15,085 nt of DNA from Atribacteria bacterium SCGC AAA255-G05. Lineage in GTDB: Bacteria > Atribacterota > Phoenicimicrobiia > Phoenicimicrobiales > Phoenicimicrobiaceae. The DNA is taken from assembly GCA_000405605.1 (NCBI GenBank), contig ASPA01000055.1:1-15085 (forward strand), read 5' to 3'. Positions 6,401 to 13,618 of this stretch are shown here, piece by piece. The notes under the pieces are model-generated. The model was not told where the DNA came from, made no database searches, and saw only the letters and a list, made by a program, of their open reading frames with translations. The position numbers were made by a program, and so were the translations under genes. The stretch's first letter is position 1; each line of letters begins with the position of its first letter.

Positions 6401-8014
6401 CTAACTTTGGGAAAGCTCATCGATTACCATCAAACTAATGTTATTAGCGTGGTCTCCAACTCTTTCTAAATTACTTATTATATCTAAAAAGATAACACCG
6501 GATTCCGGATAACAAATGCCTTGGTTTAGCCTATTTATATGATTATTACGAAGTCCTTTTTCTATATTATCAATTTCATCTTCTTTTAAAGCTACCTCTC
6601 GAGCTAACTCTATATCTCTATTTTTTAATGCTAAAATCGTTTTATTTAAGGAAAATTGGACTTTAGAAAACATAGATTTTAGTTCATTTAAAGCTTTTTC
6701 ACTAAAAGGCAGCTTTTCATTTATTTTTTCTTCGGCAAGTTCAGATAAATTTTCAGCATGATCCCCTACTCTTTCTATATCATTAACTATGTTCAGCAAA
6801 TCTGTTAGTCTTTTTGATTGTGTAGGACTTAAAGACTGTTGAGATATCAAGACCAAATATTTGGTAATTTCCTTTTCTAAAGTATTTACCACCCCTTCTT
6901 TTAAATATACATTTTTCAAGAGATTCAGGTCATTTTGAATAAAAGACATGATTACATCATTTAACATGTTTTCAACCATCTCACCCATTCTAACTAGTTC
7001 TTTGGTTGCCTGGCTCAAAGCTATAGACGGTGTATTTATCATGTCTTTACTCAGATAAATCGGGCCCTTCTTTAATATAATTTCCTCACCCGGCAATATT
7101 TTAACAATAAGTTTGACAAAAACATTTAGAAAAGGAAGTAATATCATAGTATCTATTAGGTTAAACATGGTATGAGCATTTGCAATCTGTCTTGGGATAT
7201 TAATTGAGGTTAAGGACGCTAGATAGGTAAATTTGCTTATAAATAATGAAAATAACAACACTCCTAATGTTTTAAAAACTAATTGAGAAAGTGCCACCCT
7301 TTTTCCGGTAATGGAACTTCCTATACTTGCAATTAAAACTGTAATGCAAGTCCCGATGTTACTTCCTAACATTAACGGTATTGCTGTATCCAAATCAATC
7401 ATGCCTTGCAAAGACATGGCAATTACAATGGCTATAGTTGCACTACTACTTTGAATTATCGCAGTAAATATTGTAGCGACTACTATGCCTAAAAAAAAGT
7501 TATGAGAGATGCCTGTTAATAAATTAATAAAAGGAGCGTAACTTCTTAAAGGGCTTACTGCATTAGACATGGTGTATAAACCCAGAAATAATATGCCAAA
7601 GCCGAGTAATATTTGTCCAAAATATTTATAACTTCTTTTTTTTGCTAAAAAATTAATGATAAAACCTATGCCAATTGCGGGAAGAGCATATTTTTCCAAG
7701 CGAAAAGAAACAATTTGAGCAGTTATGGTGGTACCGATGCTGGCTCCTGCAATCACACTTATTGCTTGTTTTAAATTTAACAAACCTGCATTTACAAAAC
7801 CAACAGTTATAACACCGGTAGCACTACTACTTTGTATAATGGAGGTTAATAAAGTTCCGGTTGCAACACCCATCAATGGCTTATTAGTTAACAACTCCAT
7901 AATTTTTTGTATTTTATCACCGGTAATTTTTTGTAAGCCATCACTAAGCAGCTGCATTCCGTATAAAAATAATCCCAGACCTCCCACAATACCAAAGATT
8001 AGTTCAGTGGTCAT
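6401..8014 (-). CDS. Na/Pi-cotransporter II family protein with PhoU-like C-terminal domain
   Basis: Predicted membrane transporter of the NptA/YjbB type (Na+/phosphate symport or phosphate export), fused to a cytoplasmic PhoU-like helical domain. The hydrophobic part (about 1-310) contains the two inverted-repeat signatures QSSSAT at 61-66 and QSSSAT at 188-193, hallmarks of the family. The C-terminal half (about 340-537) carries two PhoU-type metal-binding motifs, ERVGDH at 414-419 and again at about 517-522. The start at 8014 (537 aa) is chosen because GGAGG lies 6 nt upstream and the protein then begins MTTELIFGIVGGLGLFLYG, as in relatives. The longer frame from 8104 would add 30 residues read from a repeat array. 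The direction of phosphate movement cannot be told from sequence. uppP is 8 nt downstream. Confidence 0.9.
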   Translation of the reverse strand: MTTELIFGIVGGLGLFLYGMQLLSDGLQKITGDKIQKIMELLTNKPLMGVATGTLLTSIIQSSSATGVITVGFVNAGLLNLKQAISVIAGASIGTTITAQIVSFRLEKYALPAIGIGFIINFLAKKRSYKYFGQILLGFGILFLGLYTMSNAVSPLRSYAPFINLLTGISHNFFLGIVVATIFTAIIQSSSATIAIVIAMSLQGMIDLDTAIPLMLGSNIGTCITVLIASIGSSITGKRVALSQLVFKTLGVLLFSLFISKFTYLASLTSINIPRQIANAHTMFNLIDTMILLPFLNVFVKLIVKILPGEEIILKKGPIYLSKDMINTPSIALSQATKELVRMGEMVENMLNDVIMSFIQNDLNLLKNVYLKEGVVNTLEKEITKYLVLISQQSLSPTQSKRLTDLLNIVNDIERVGDHAENLSELAEEKINEKLPFSEKALNELKSMFSKVQFSLNKTILALKNRDIELAREVALKEDEIDNIEKGLRNNHINRLNQGICYPESGVIFLDIISNLERVGDHANNISLMVIDELSQS

Positions 8015-8029
8015 TAAATACCTCCGCCT

Positions 8030-8071
8030 GTTTAAAGTAAATAGCAATGAGTGATAAGTAATGAGATAAAA
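8030..8071. repeat. Heptad array next to the nptA-like ribosome binding site
   Basis: GTTTAAA (8030), GTAAATA (8037), GCAATGA (8044), GTGATAA (8051), GTAATGA (8058) and GATAAAA (8065) stay in phase. The array ends 4 nt from the GGAGG ribosome binding site (8021-8025, minus strand). Its GTAATGA/GTGATAA words are inverted relative to the ACTCATC/ACTCATT words at 8263-8276. Confidence 0.7.
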
Positions 8072-8232
8072 TTTCCTAAATCCTAAAAACAGATTACTTA
8101 TCACATATTAATCACTACATCCAATGTTGATTAGTTGCCTGGTTAAGGAAATAATAGGAAAAAACTAGGAATTAGAATAAATTTTGTATTGCGTAAAGAG
8201 AAAAAAGACTCAAAAAAAGTGTGTAGTTCTAG

Positions 8233-8283
8233 GCTCTACGCTATTATGCTATACTTATCTTTACTCATCACTCATTACTGTAC
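8233..8283. repeat. Heptad array overlapping the 3' end of dut
   Basis: GCTCTAC (8233), an 8-nt unit GCTATTAT, GCTATAC (8248), an 8-nt unit, then ACTCATC (8263), ACTCATT (8270) and ACTGTAC (8277). The ACT-type part covers the dut stop (8268-8270) and its last codons. The GCT-type part matches the array at 3171-3198. The rest of the 8072-8232 spacer shows no gene. Confidence 0.75.
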
Positions 8284-8738
8284 TTTACGCCGCTATGTCC
8301 GAAGCCACCTTCTCCTCTTTTGGTTTTATCCAGGGTCTCTACAATTTCAAAATTAGGAAAAAAGATTTTTTGAATTACTAATTGAGCTATTCTGTCTCCT
8401 CTTTGTATCTTAAAATCTTCTTCGCCTAAATTGATTAATATTACCTTTACAATACCTCTATAGTCTGAGTCAATAGTACCCGGGGTATTTAAAACCGTAA
8501 TACCATGTTTAAGAGATAGACCGCTTCGAGGTCTTATTTGACCTTCATAACCTTCAGGAATCATAATTTTGATCCCGGTAGAAATTAATTTTCTCTTACC
8601 CGGTTTTAATACAGTATCTGCAACTTCTGCGCATAGCAAATCAGCTCCGGAGGAGAATTTACTTGCGGAAATAGGCAAAGGTAAATCCTCGCATCCTTCT
8701 ACTTTTTCTATTTTTATTTCTATTTTATTATTCTCCAC
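8268..8738 (-). CDS. dut: dUTP pyrophosphatase (dUTPase)
   Basis: Homotrimeric enzyme that hydrolyses dUTP to dUMP and pyrophosphate, keeping uracil out of DNA and feeding dTMP synthesis. The 156 residues contain the five conserved motifs in order: SGADL (about 30-34), RPRSGLS, LNTPGTIDSDYRG, GDRIAQLVI, and the C-terminal P-loop-like RGEGGFGHSGV. The start codon is GTG with only a weak SD-like AGTGGA about 9 nt upstream; no other in-frame start fits. It lies 52 nt downstream of pnp, so co-transcription is plausible. Residues after GHSGV (the tail KYSNE and stop) are encoded by a heptad array, so the tail looks repeat-derived. Confidence 0.95.
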   Translation of the reverse strand: MENNKIEIKIEKVEGCEDLPLPISASKFSSGADLLCAEVADTVLKPGKRKLISTGIKIMIPEGYEGQIRPRSGLSLKHGITVLNTPGTIDSDYRGIVKVILINLGEEDFKIQRGDRIAQLVIQKIFFPNFEIVETLDKTKRGEGGFGHSGVKYSNE

Positions 8739-8790
8739 TACACCAAATCCACTTCTTTATCTGTTATTTTTTATATTACGATTATAAATT

Positions 8791-10932
8791 TTAATCTAAG
8801 TTTTCATTTTTTTTATCAATATCATTGTTTACAATATTGTTTTCATCGTTATCCATTTTTCTTAGGTCAACTCTACCTTGATCATCAATTCCAATACATT
8901 TAACCAGTATATTATCATTGACTCTAACTACATCTTCAACTCTCCTTATTCGTTCATGTGACAATTTAGAGATATGGACCAGGCCTTCTTTGCCGGGGAA
9001 AATTTCGACAAAAGCTCCAAAATTGGTTGTCCTGGTTACTCTTCCTTCATATGTTTCCCCAACCTTGGCTTCTCTTACCAAATCTTCAATCATCTTTTTT
9101 GCTTGCTTCAGAGTTTTTCCGTCTGTTGCAGCTATAAATATTTCTCCATCATCTTTAATGTCAACAGAAGCACCCGTTACTTCTATGATTTTTTTAATAT
9201 TTTTACCACTGGGGCCGATCACCATGCCAATTTTAGAGGGGTCAACATTTATAACTAATATTTTTGGCGCATATTCAGATAATTCTTCTTTAGGTTTAGA
9301 CATTGTTTTATTCATTTTTTCAAGGATAAATAATCTTGCCTCTTTTGACCTCTGTAAAACATCTTGCATTGTATCTTTTGAGATGCCCGCAATTTTCAGG
9401 TCCATTTGAATAGCGGTAATACCCTGGTCGGTTCCGGTAGCTTTAAAGTCCATATCACCATAATGGTCTTCTAAGCCTAAAATATCGGTTAATATTTCTA
9501 TATTTTCACCTTCTTTTACTAATCCCATGGCAACTCCGGCTACCGGATTTTTAATAGCAACTCCGGCATCAAACAAGGATAGACTTCCTCCGCAAACAGA
9601 AGCCATAGAAGAAGAACCATTTGACTCTAAAATTTCAGAAACTATGCGAATAGTATAAGGGAATTTTTCTTCCGGGGGAATTACCGCTTTTAGGGCCATT
9701 TCTGCTAATGAACCATGACCAATTTCTCTTCTTGATTGGCCTCTTCTTGGTCTTACCTCGCCAACGCTAAAAGGCGGAAAATTATAATGCAGATAAAACC
9801 TTTCTGAAGATTCGTCTTCCAAAGTATCTATGAATTGCCTATCTTTTACGGTTCCGAGGGTAGTGATAACCAGGGCTTGTGTTTCACCTCTGGTAAATAA
9901 AGCACTTCCATGAACTCGAGGAAGCACCCCGGTTTCGCAGCTAATAGGCCGTATTTCGTCTAATTTTCTTCCGTCTACTCTTATTTTTTCCTGAATTATT
10001 AAATCACGAACAGTCTCTTTGTAAACTTCATCATAGGCATTTTTCAAGAGGGATAAATTGTCTCCCTCAGCGGATAGTTTTTCAATAATCTGATTAGATA
10101 TATTTTTTAATGCATTTTCTCTTTCCTTCTTTTCACTTATACATATTGATTTTTTAATTTCTTTTCCGTAGAGATTTTTAATTTCTGTACGATAATTATC
10201 TTCCAATTTTGCTGTTTCTGAATATTGTTTTTCTTCTTTTATATTAGATTTTCCCAAAATATCGGCTAATTTTTCCTGGCCTTCTACAATGGTTTTAATT
10301 GCTTCCTGAGCAATATCAATTGCCTTTAGTACAGTTTCTTCGGGTACCTCTTTTGCCCCACCTTCCATCATTATAATTGAATCTTTTGTACCAGCTATGA
10401 TTAAGTCTAATTCTGAGTTTTCTAATTCCTCGGGGCTGGGATTAACTATGAATTCTTTTTCTACCAGTCCAATCCTGACGGCTCCTATGGGGCCTAGAAA
10501 AGGAATGTCCGATATCCATAAAGCCGCAGAAGCTCCTATTACAGCAAGTACATCCGGTAAATTTTTTTGATCATACGACAAAACGGTAGCAATAACCTGG
10601 ACATCATTTCTATATTCTTTGGGGAACAAAGGCCTTAATGGGCGGTCAATAAGTCGTGAGGTTAATATGGCATTCTTGCTTGGTCTACCCTCTCTTTTGA
10701 AAAACCCACCTGGTATTTTACCTGCAGCATAAAATTTTTCCTCGTAATCTACCATTAAAGGGAAAAAGTCTATCCCTTCGCGTGGTTCTTTGGTACTGTT
10801 TGCTGTTACCAGCACGATAGTTCCCTCACAACTAACTACAATCGAACCGGCTGACTGTTTAGCAATTTTACCGGTTTCTATATTTATTACTTTACCATTT
10901 AAATTAATTTTAATTTCTTTAGTTCCTAACAT
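8791..10932 (-). CDS. pnp: Polyribonucleotide nucleotidyltransferase (PNPase)
   Basis: Trimeric 3'-5' phosphorolytic exoribonuclease, which can also add tails, in cytoplasmic mRNA decay. At 713 residues it has the complete architecture: first RNase PH-like domain (about 1-145, with FFKREGR), helical linker, second RNase PH-like domain (about 315-545) with the active-site GSSSM at 439-443 and D493/D495/K497 in GDMDFK, a KH domain with the GPSG loop at 573-576, and an S1 domain (about 622-692, TNFGAFVEIFPGKEGLVHIS). The KH and S1 domains bind RNA. The ATG start is favoured by homology. The obvious SD, AGGAGG (10947-10952), is 14 nt upstream, longer than usual. rpsO lies 200 nt upstream, a classical rpsO-pnp pairing, but the spacer here is filled with repeats. 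Confidence 0.97.
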   Translation of the reverse strand: MLGTKEIKINLNGKVINIETGKIAKQSAGSIVVSCEGTIVLVTANSTKEPREGIDFFPLMVDYEEKFYAAGKIPGGFFKREGRPSKNAILTSRLIDRPLRPLFPKEYRNDVQVIATVLSYDQKNLPDVLAVIGASAALWISDIPFLGPIGAVRIGLVEKEFIVNPSPEELENSELDLIIAGTKDSIIMMEGGAKEVPEETVLKAIDIAQEAIKTIVEGQEKLADILGKSNIKEEKQYSETAKLEDNYRTEIKNLYGKEIKKSICISEKKERENALKNISNQIIEKLSAEGDNLSLLKNAYDEVYKETVRDLIIQEKIRVDGRKLDEIRPISCETGVLPRVHGSALFTRGETQALVITTLGTVKDRQFIDTLEDESSERFYLHYNFPPFSVGEVRPRRGQSRREIGHGSLAEMALKAVIPPEEKFPYTIRIVSEILESNGSSSMASVCGGSLSLFDAGVAIKNPVAGVAMGLVKEGENIEILTDILGLEDHYGDMDFKATGTDQGITAIQMDLKIAGISKDTMQDVLQRSKEARLFILEKMNKTMSKPKEELSEYAPKILVINVDPSKIGMVIGPSGKNIKKIIEVTGASVDIKDDGEIFIAATDGKTLKQAKKMIEDLVREAKVGETYEGRVTRTTNFGAFVEIFPGKEGLVHISKLSHERIRRVEDVVRVNDNILVKCIGIDDQGRVDLRKMDNDENNIVNNDIDKKNENLD

Positions 10933-10988
10933 TAAATATTTATCTTCCTCCTTTTTTTATAGTAATTTTTTTTCCGTAAGCCATAATT

Positions 10989-11020
10989 AGTCGTTAGTGA
11001 ATAGTATTTAGTATTTAGTA
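10989..11020. repeat. AGT-type heptad array in the rpsO-pnp spacer
   Basis: AGTCGTT (10989), AGTGAAT (10996), AGTATTT (11003), AGTATTT (11010) and AGTA. Every unit starts with AGT. It pairs in inverted orientation with 11081-11130: 17 nt (10989-11005 against 11099-11115) match with one mismatch, so the transcript could form a long hairpin between rpsO and pnp. Confidence 0.8.
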
Positions 11021-11080
11021 AATAAATGAAAAATAAAAAGCTTTATACTAAACTGAAAATGTGAATTTGTGTCTTGTATT

Positions 11081-11130
11081 TAAAACTAACAACTAACGAC
11101 TATTCACTAGCGACTAGTGCACTAATGACT
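11081..11130. repeat. Inverted AGT-type heptad array after the rpsO stop
   Basis: Read on the plus strand, units end in ACT: TAAAACT (11081), AACAACT (11088), AACGACT (11095), ATTCACT (11102), AGCGACT (11109), an 8-nt unit AGTGCACT, and AATGACT (11124). On the coding strand this is an AGTNNNN array starting 2 nt after the rpsO stop. The flanking TAATTAGTC is shared with the mtaB end (2874-2882) and with 10984-10992. Confidence 0.8.
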
Positions 11131-11132
11131 AA

Positions 11133-11402
11133 TTATTTTCTTAAATTTAGTGACTCAATAATATTTCGATATTTAGCAATATCATTATCTTTAAGATACT
11201 TTAATAATTTTCTTCTTTTCCCCACCATCCTCAATAAACCTTGCTTTGAATGAAAATCCTTTTTATTTATATTTAGATGTCCGGTAAGATCGTTTATTCT
11301 TTCAGTTAACAAAGCAATTTGAACTTCCGATGAACCAGTATCAGTAGTATGATGCTGATATTTTGTTATTACTTTTTCCTTATCATCTTTAGCAAAAACC
11401 AT
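11133..11402 (-). CDS. rpsO: 30S ribosomal protein S15
   Basis: Primary binding protein of the central domain of 16S rRNA, needed to assemble the 30S platform. The 89-residue length is exactly that of the family. Conserved features are present: TGSSEVQIALLTERI near the N-terminus, the HLxxxKKDFHSKQGLLRMVGKRRKLLKYL rRNA-binding region, and the C-terminal helix. The ATG has a strong SD (AAAGGAGAG) about 6-7 nt upstream. A candidate promoter lies about 50 nt upstream, and pnp follows downstream. I did not identify a specific S15 autoregulatory leader structure. Confidence 0.97.
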   Translation of the reverse strand: MVFAKDDKEKVITKYQHHTTDTGSSEVQIALLTERINDLTGHLNINKKDFHSKQGLLRMVGKRRKLLKYLKDNDIAKYRNIIESLNLRK

Positions 11403-11450
11403 ATTATTCTCTCCTTTTATTTTTTTATAATTTATTATAATACCTTAGAT

Positions 11451-11479
11451 ATTTTATCATAAACAACTAAGACCTTCAA
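11451..11479 (-). promoter_or_regulatory. Candidate sigma-70-type promoter for rpsO-pnp
   Basis: On the minus strand, TTGAAG (11474-11479) and TAAAAT (11451-11456) are spaced by exactly 17 nt. Transcription would start near 11444 and give a 5' leader of about 40 nt before rpsO. The stretch lies just beyond the heptad array 11489-11520. No experimental support is implied. Confidence 0.4.
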
Positions 11480-11488
11480 CCTAAGAAC

Positions 11489-11520
11489 AGTATTGAGTAT
11501 ATAGTATCGAGTATCGAGTC
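11489..11520. repeat. AGTAT heptad array between ribF and rpsO
   Basis: AGTATTG (11489), AGTATAT (11496), AGTATCG (11503), AGTATCG (11510) and AGTC: four and a half units with an AGTAT core. It is inverted relative to 11567-11587 at the ribF end. The same words occur at 2936-2955 and, inverted, at 13550-13563. Confidence 0.85.
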
Positions 11521-11566
11521 AAGTTTTTTATTTTTTCAGTCATTCTTTTCTTTCTTTTTTATCTTT

Positions 11567-11587
11567 ACTATATACTCGATACTAATT
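11567..11587. repeat. Inverted AGTAT heptads covering the ribF stop
   Basis: ACTATAT (11567), ACTCGAT (11574) and ACTAATT (11581); on the coding strand AGTATCG and AGTATAT can be read. The ribF TAG stop (11582-11584) lies within the last unit. With 11489-11520 it forms an inverted pair around about 45 nt. Confidence 0.75.
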
Positions 11588-12517
11588 TCTTTTTTTAATC
11601 ATTTTATTGGCGATTAAGATGTCATCTTCTATCTGTTTCTTTAATAAACTTGGATGGTCAAAGTATTTTTCTTCTCTTATTTTTTGCAATATATTAACGA
11701 CTATTTTTTTATTATATATTTTTTTATTGAAGTTTATAATGTGAACTTCAATAGTGCGTTCTGTTTCTCTAAAAGTTGGGTTAACTCCTATATTCATTAA
11801 GCCGTAATATTTTCCATTATCAATTTTAATTTCTACCAAATATACTCCGTTAACGGGAATAAGCTTATTTGGTGATGTCTCGATATTAGCTGTAGCAAAG
11901 TTTAATAATTTTCTTCCTCTGCCTCTTCCGGAAATTACTCTTCCTGAAATCGTGATATCGTGTCCTAATAATTTTTTTGCTTTTTCGATTTCTCCTGACC
12001 CAATATAATCTTTTATTCTAGTGCTGCTAATTATGGTATTATTTACAATCACTGGTTTTAATATATTGGTTATAAATTTATAAGATTTACCATATTCTCT
12101 TAAAATATCTGTATTCCCTTTTCCCTGAAAACCAAATTTATAATTAAAGCCTACAAAAAGTTCTTTTACCTGCAAACTATCGACTAATATTTTACTTATA
12201 AAATCTTCAGGTGACAGTTTACTCATCATCTTATTAAATTTAATAATAAGAAAAACATCAACATTTAAGCCTTTAATTAAGCTTCTTCGTTCCTCCAAAG
12301 TGGTTAACAAAAAAACATTGCCTTCCGGGTTAATTATTTTGTCGGGATGAGGGTCAAAAGTGACAACAATGCTTATTCCATCATTCTTTTTAGCCTTATC
12401 AACAGTTTGTTTAATCAATTTTTGATGCCCTAAATGTACACCATCAAAGACACCTAAAGCAATGTATCGTTTTTTGTTCGGCAATATGATATTTTTTGAA
12501 TATCTTATAACTTCCAT
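11582..12517 (-). CDS. ribF: Bifunctional riboflavin kinase/FMN adenylyltransferase
   Basis: Makes FMN from riboflavin and then FAD, using ATP in both steps. The 311 residues have an N-terminal nucleotidyltransferase domain with GVFDGVHLGH at 22-31 and an SSTRIK motif near 165-170. A C-terminal riboflavin kinase domain begins about 190 (ISGRVISGRGRGRKL) and contains the catalytic-region EVH of ERTIEVHIINF. The kinase signature, normally GFPTAN, reads NFATAN here: the Thr and Asn that contact Mg-ATP are kept, while the Gly and Pro are changed. The ATG start is 29 nt downstream of truB and has no clear SD, so translation may depend on coupling. The stop falls in a heptad repeat. Confidence 0.95.
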   Translation of the reverse strand: MEVIRYSKNIILPNKKRYIALGVFDGVHLGHQKLIKQTVDKAKKNDGISIVVTFDPHPDKIINPEGNVFLLTTLEERRSLIKGLNVDVFLIIKFNKMMSKLSPEDFISKILVDSLQVKELFVGFNYKFGFQGKGNTDILREYGKSYKFITNILKPVIVNNTIISSTRIKDYIGSGEIEKAKKLLGHDITISGRVISGRGRGRKLLNFATANIETSPNKLIPVNGVYLVEIKIDNGKYYGLMNIGVNPTFRETERTIEVHIINFNKKIYNKKIVVNILQKIREEKYFDHPSLLKKQIEDDILIANKMIKKRN

Positions 12518-12546
12518 AATTAATTATCTACATCGAATTAGCAAAA

Positions 12547-13473
12547 TTAATAATTTTTAAAAACCTTAACCGGCTTAAAGAAAATATTTTCCCCATCCTC
12601 TTTACTCGAAGTGGCGATAGACAGTAAATTACCTTTTGCATCAAAAATTTTAATAAACTTGTCTTTTCCTGTCTTTAGTTCTTCCGGAATTTCAACAATC
12701 TGCCCGCTTGATATAACCCCACCGTTTAAAACGGTTTTAGTTGCTTCATTTTTTACAGTTATTTTCTTTAATCCTTCAAGAGCAGAATCAATGCTAATAA
12801 GATATCTCTTCCCTAAAGTTTTATCCTCTCTAAATTCAGCTAAATTTATCGAATCTTCAATGCTAAAATTACCAACCTTTTTTCTTATTAAGCTTGATAA
12901 GTGCGCTCCACAACCTAATTCATTACCTATATCGTTACACAATGTTCTAACGTATGTGCCTTTTGAACAAACAACTTCGAATTTAACTATTGGATTTACC
13001 CTTTGGTCATAATTTATTAAATTAAATTGATATATTTTTACTTCCTTGGGAGTTCTTTTTACTTCTATCCCTTTCCTGGCAAGACGATACAATCTTTTTC
13101 CCTTGTAATGGGCTGCTGAAAACATCGGAGGTATCTGACTAATCGAACCTTCATATTTTTGGAATATATCCCTAATCCTTTTTTCATCAATATCACTACA
13201 GACTTCCTTTTTCCCAATAATCTTGCCTTCTGCATCCTGGGAATCAGTGGTAATTCCTAAAGTCATTTCACCCTGATAGTGTTTTTTCATACCTACTAAA
13301 AATTCAGCTATTTTTGTAGCTTGTCCTAAACATATCAATAGGACACCGGAAGCAGAAGGATCTAATGTTCCCGTATGTCCCACCTTAGGAATATTTAAAA
13401 TATTTCTAACTTCTTTCACGACTTGATGTGAACTAATTCCTTTTGGTTTAAATATGTTTAAAATACCATTCAT
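12547..13473 (-). CDS. truB: tRNA pseudouridine(55) synthase TruB
   Basis: Isomerises U55 in the T-loop of nearly all elongator tRNAs. The 308-residue protein shows the N-terminal ILNIFKPKGISSHQVV motif and GHTGTLDPSASGVL with catalytic Asp38. It also has a Tyr-containing HYQGEMTLGITTDSQDAEG segment, the CSKGTYVRTL motif, and a PUA-like C-terminal region (about 245-305). The ATG start fits relatives, but the upstream sequence has no good SD. A 144-nt repeat-containing spacer separates it from nrnA; ribF follows after 29 nt. Confidence 0.96.
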   Translation of the reverse strand: MNGILNIFKPKGISSHQVVKEVRNILNIPKVGHTGTLDPSASGVLLICLGQATKIAEFLVGMKKHYQGEMTLGITTDSQDAEGKIIGKKEVCSDIDEKRIRDIFQKYEGSISQIPPMFSAAHYKGKRLYRLARKGIEVKRTPKEVKIYQFNLINYDQRVNPIVKFEVVCSKGTYVRTLCNDIGNELGCGAHLSSLIRKKVGNFSIEDSINLAEFREDKTLGKRYLISIDSALEGLKKITVKNEATKTVLNGGVISSGQIVEIPEELKTGKDKFIKIFDAKGNLLSIATSSKEDGENIFFKPVKVFKNY

Positions 13474-13549
13474 TTTATATTACAATCATCTTTTCTATTA
13501 TTAAAATATTTTTTTTATTTTAGTTACTGGATATTATTTTCTTTACCAT

Positions 13550-13618
13550 ATACTCGATACTATCTTATTCTGGCTCCTGGCTACTGACTCCTGAATTCTA
13601 TTATCTCAACCAATTAAC
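13550..13618. repeat. Heptad array in the nrnA-truB spacer
   Basis: ATACTCG (13550), ATACTAT (13557), then after 6 nt CTGGCTC (13570), CTGGCTA (13577), CTGACTC (13584), CTGAATT (13591), CTATTAT (13598) and CTCAACC (13605), in phase up to the nrnA stop at 13618-13620. The CTGGCTC...CTGAATT words are the same as at 3329-3342, over 10 kb away. The ATACTCG words are the complement of the AGTATCG family. Confidence 0.8.

Noticed and set aside
8015..8104. N-terminal extension of the Na/Pi transporter from an upstream ATG at 8104
   Set aside because: The extra 30 residues are read from repeat sequence. The SD GGAGG sits before the inner ATG at 8014, which gives the usual family N-terminus.
8184..8381. 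65-codon plus-strand frame across the dut 3' end
   Set aside because: Half of it is repeat array and half is antisense to dut; no protein features.
8918..9409. 163-codon open frame on the plus strand inside pnp
   Set aside because: It is antisense to the KH/S1 end of a fully conserved PNPase. Its composition is that of a complementary shadow and there is no SD or recognisable domain.
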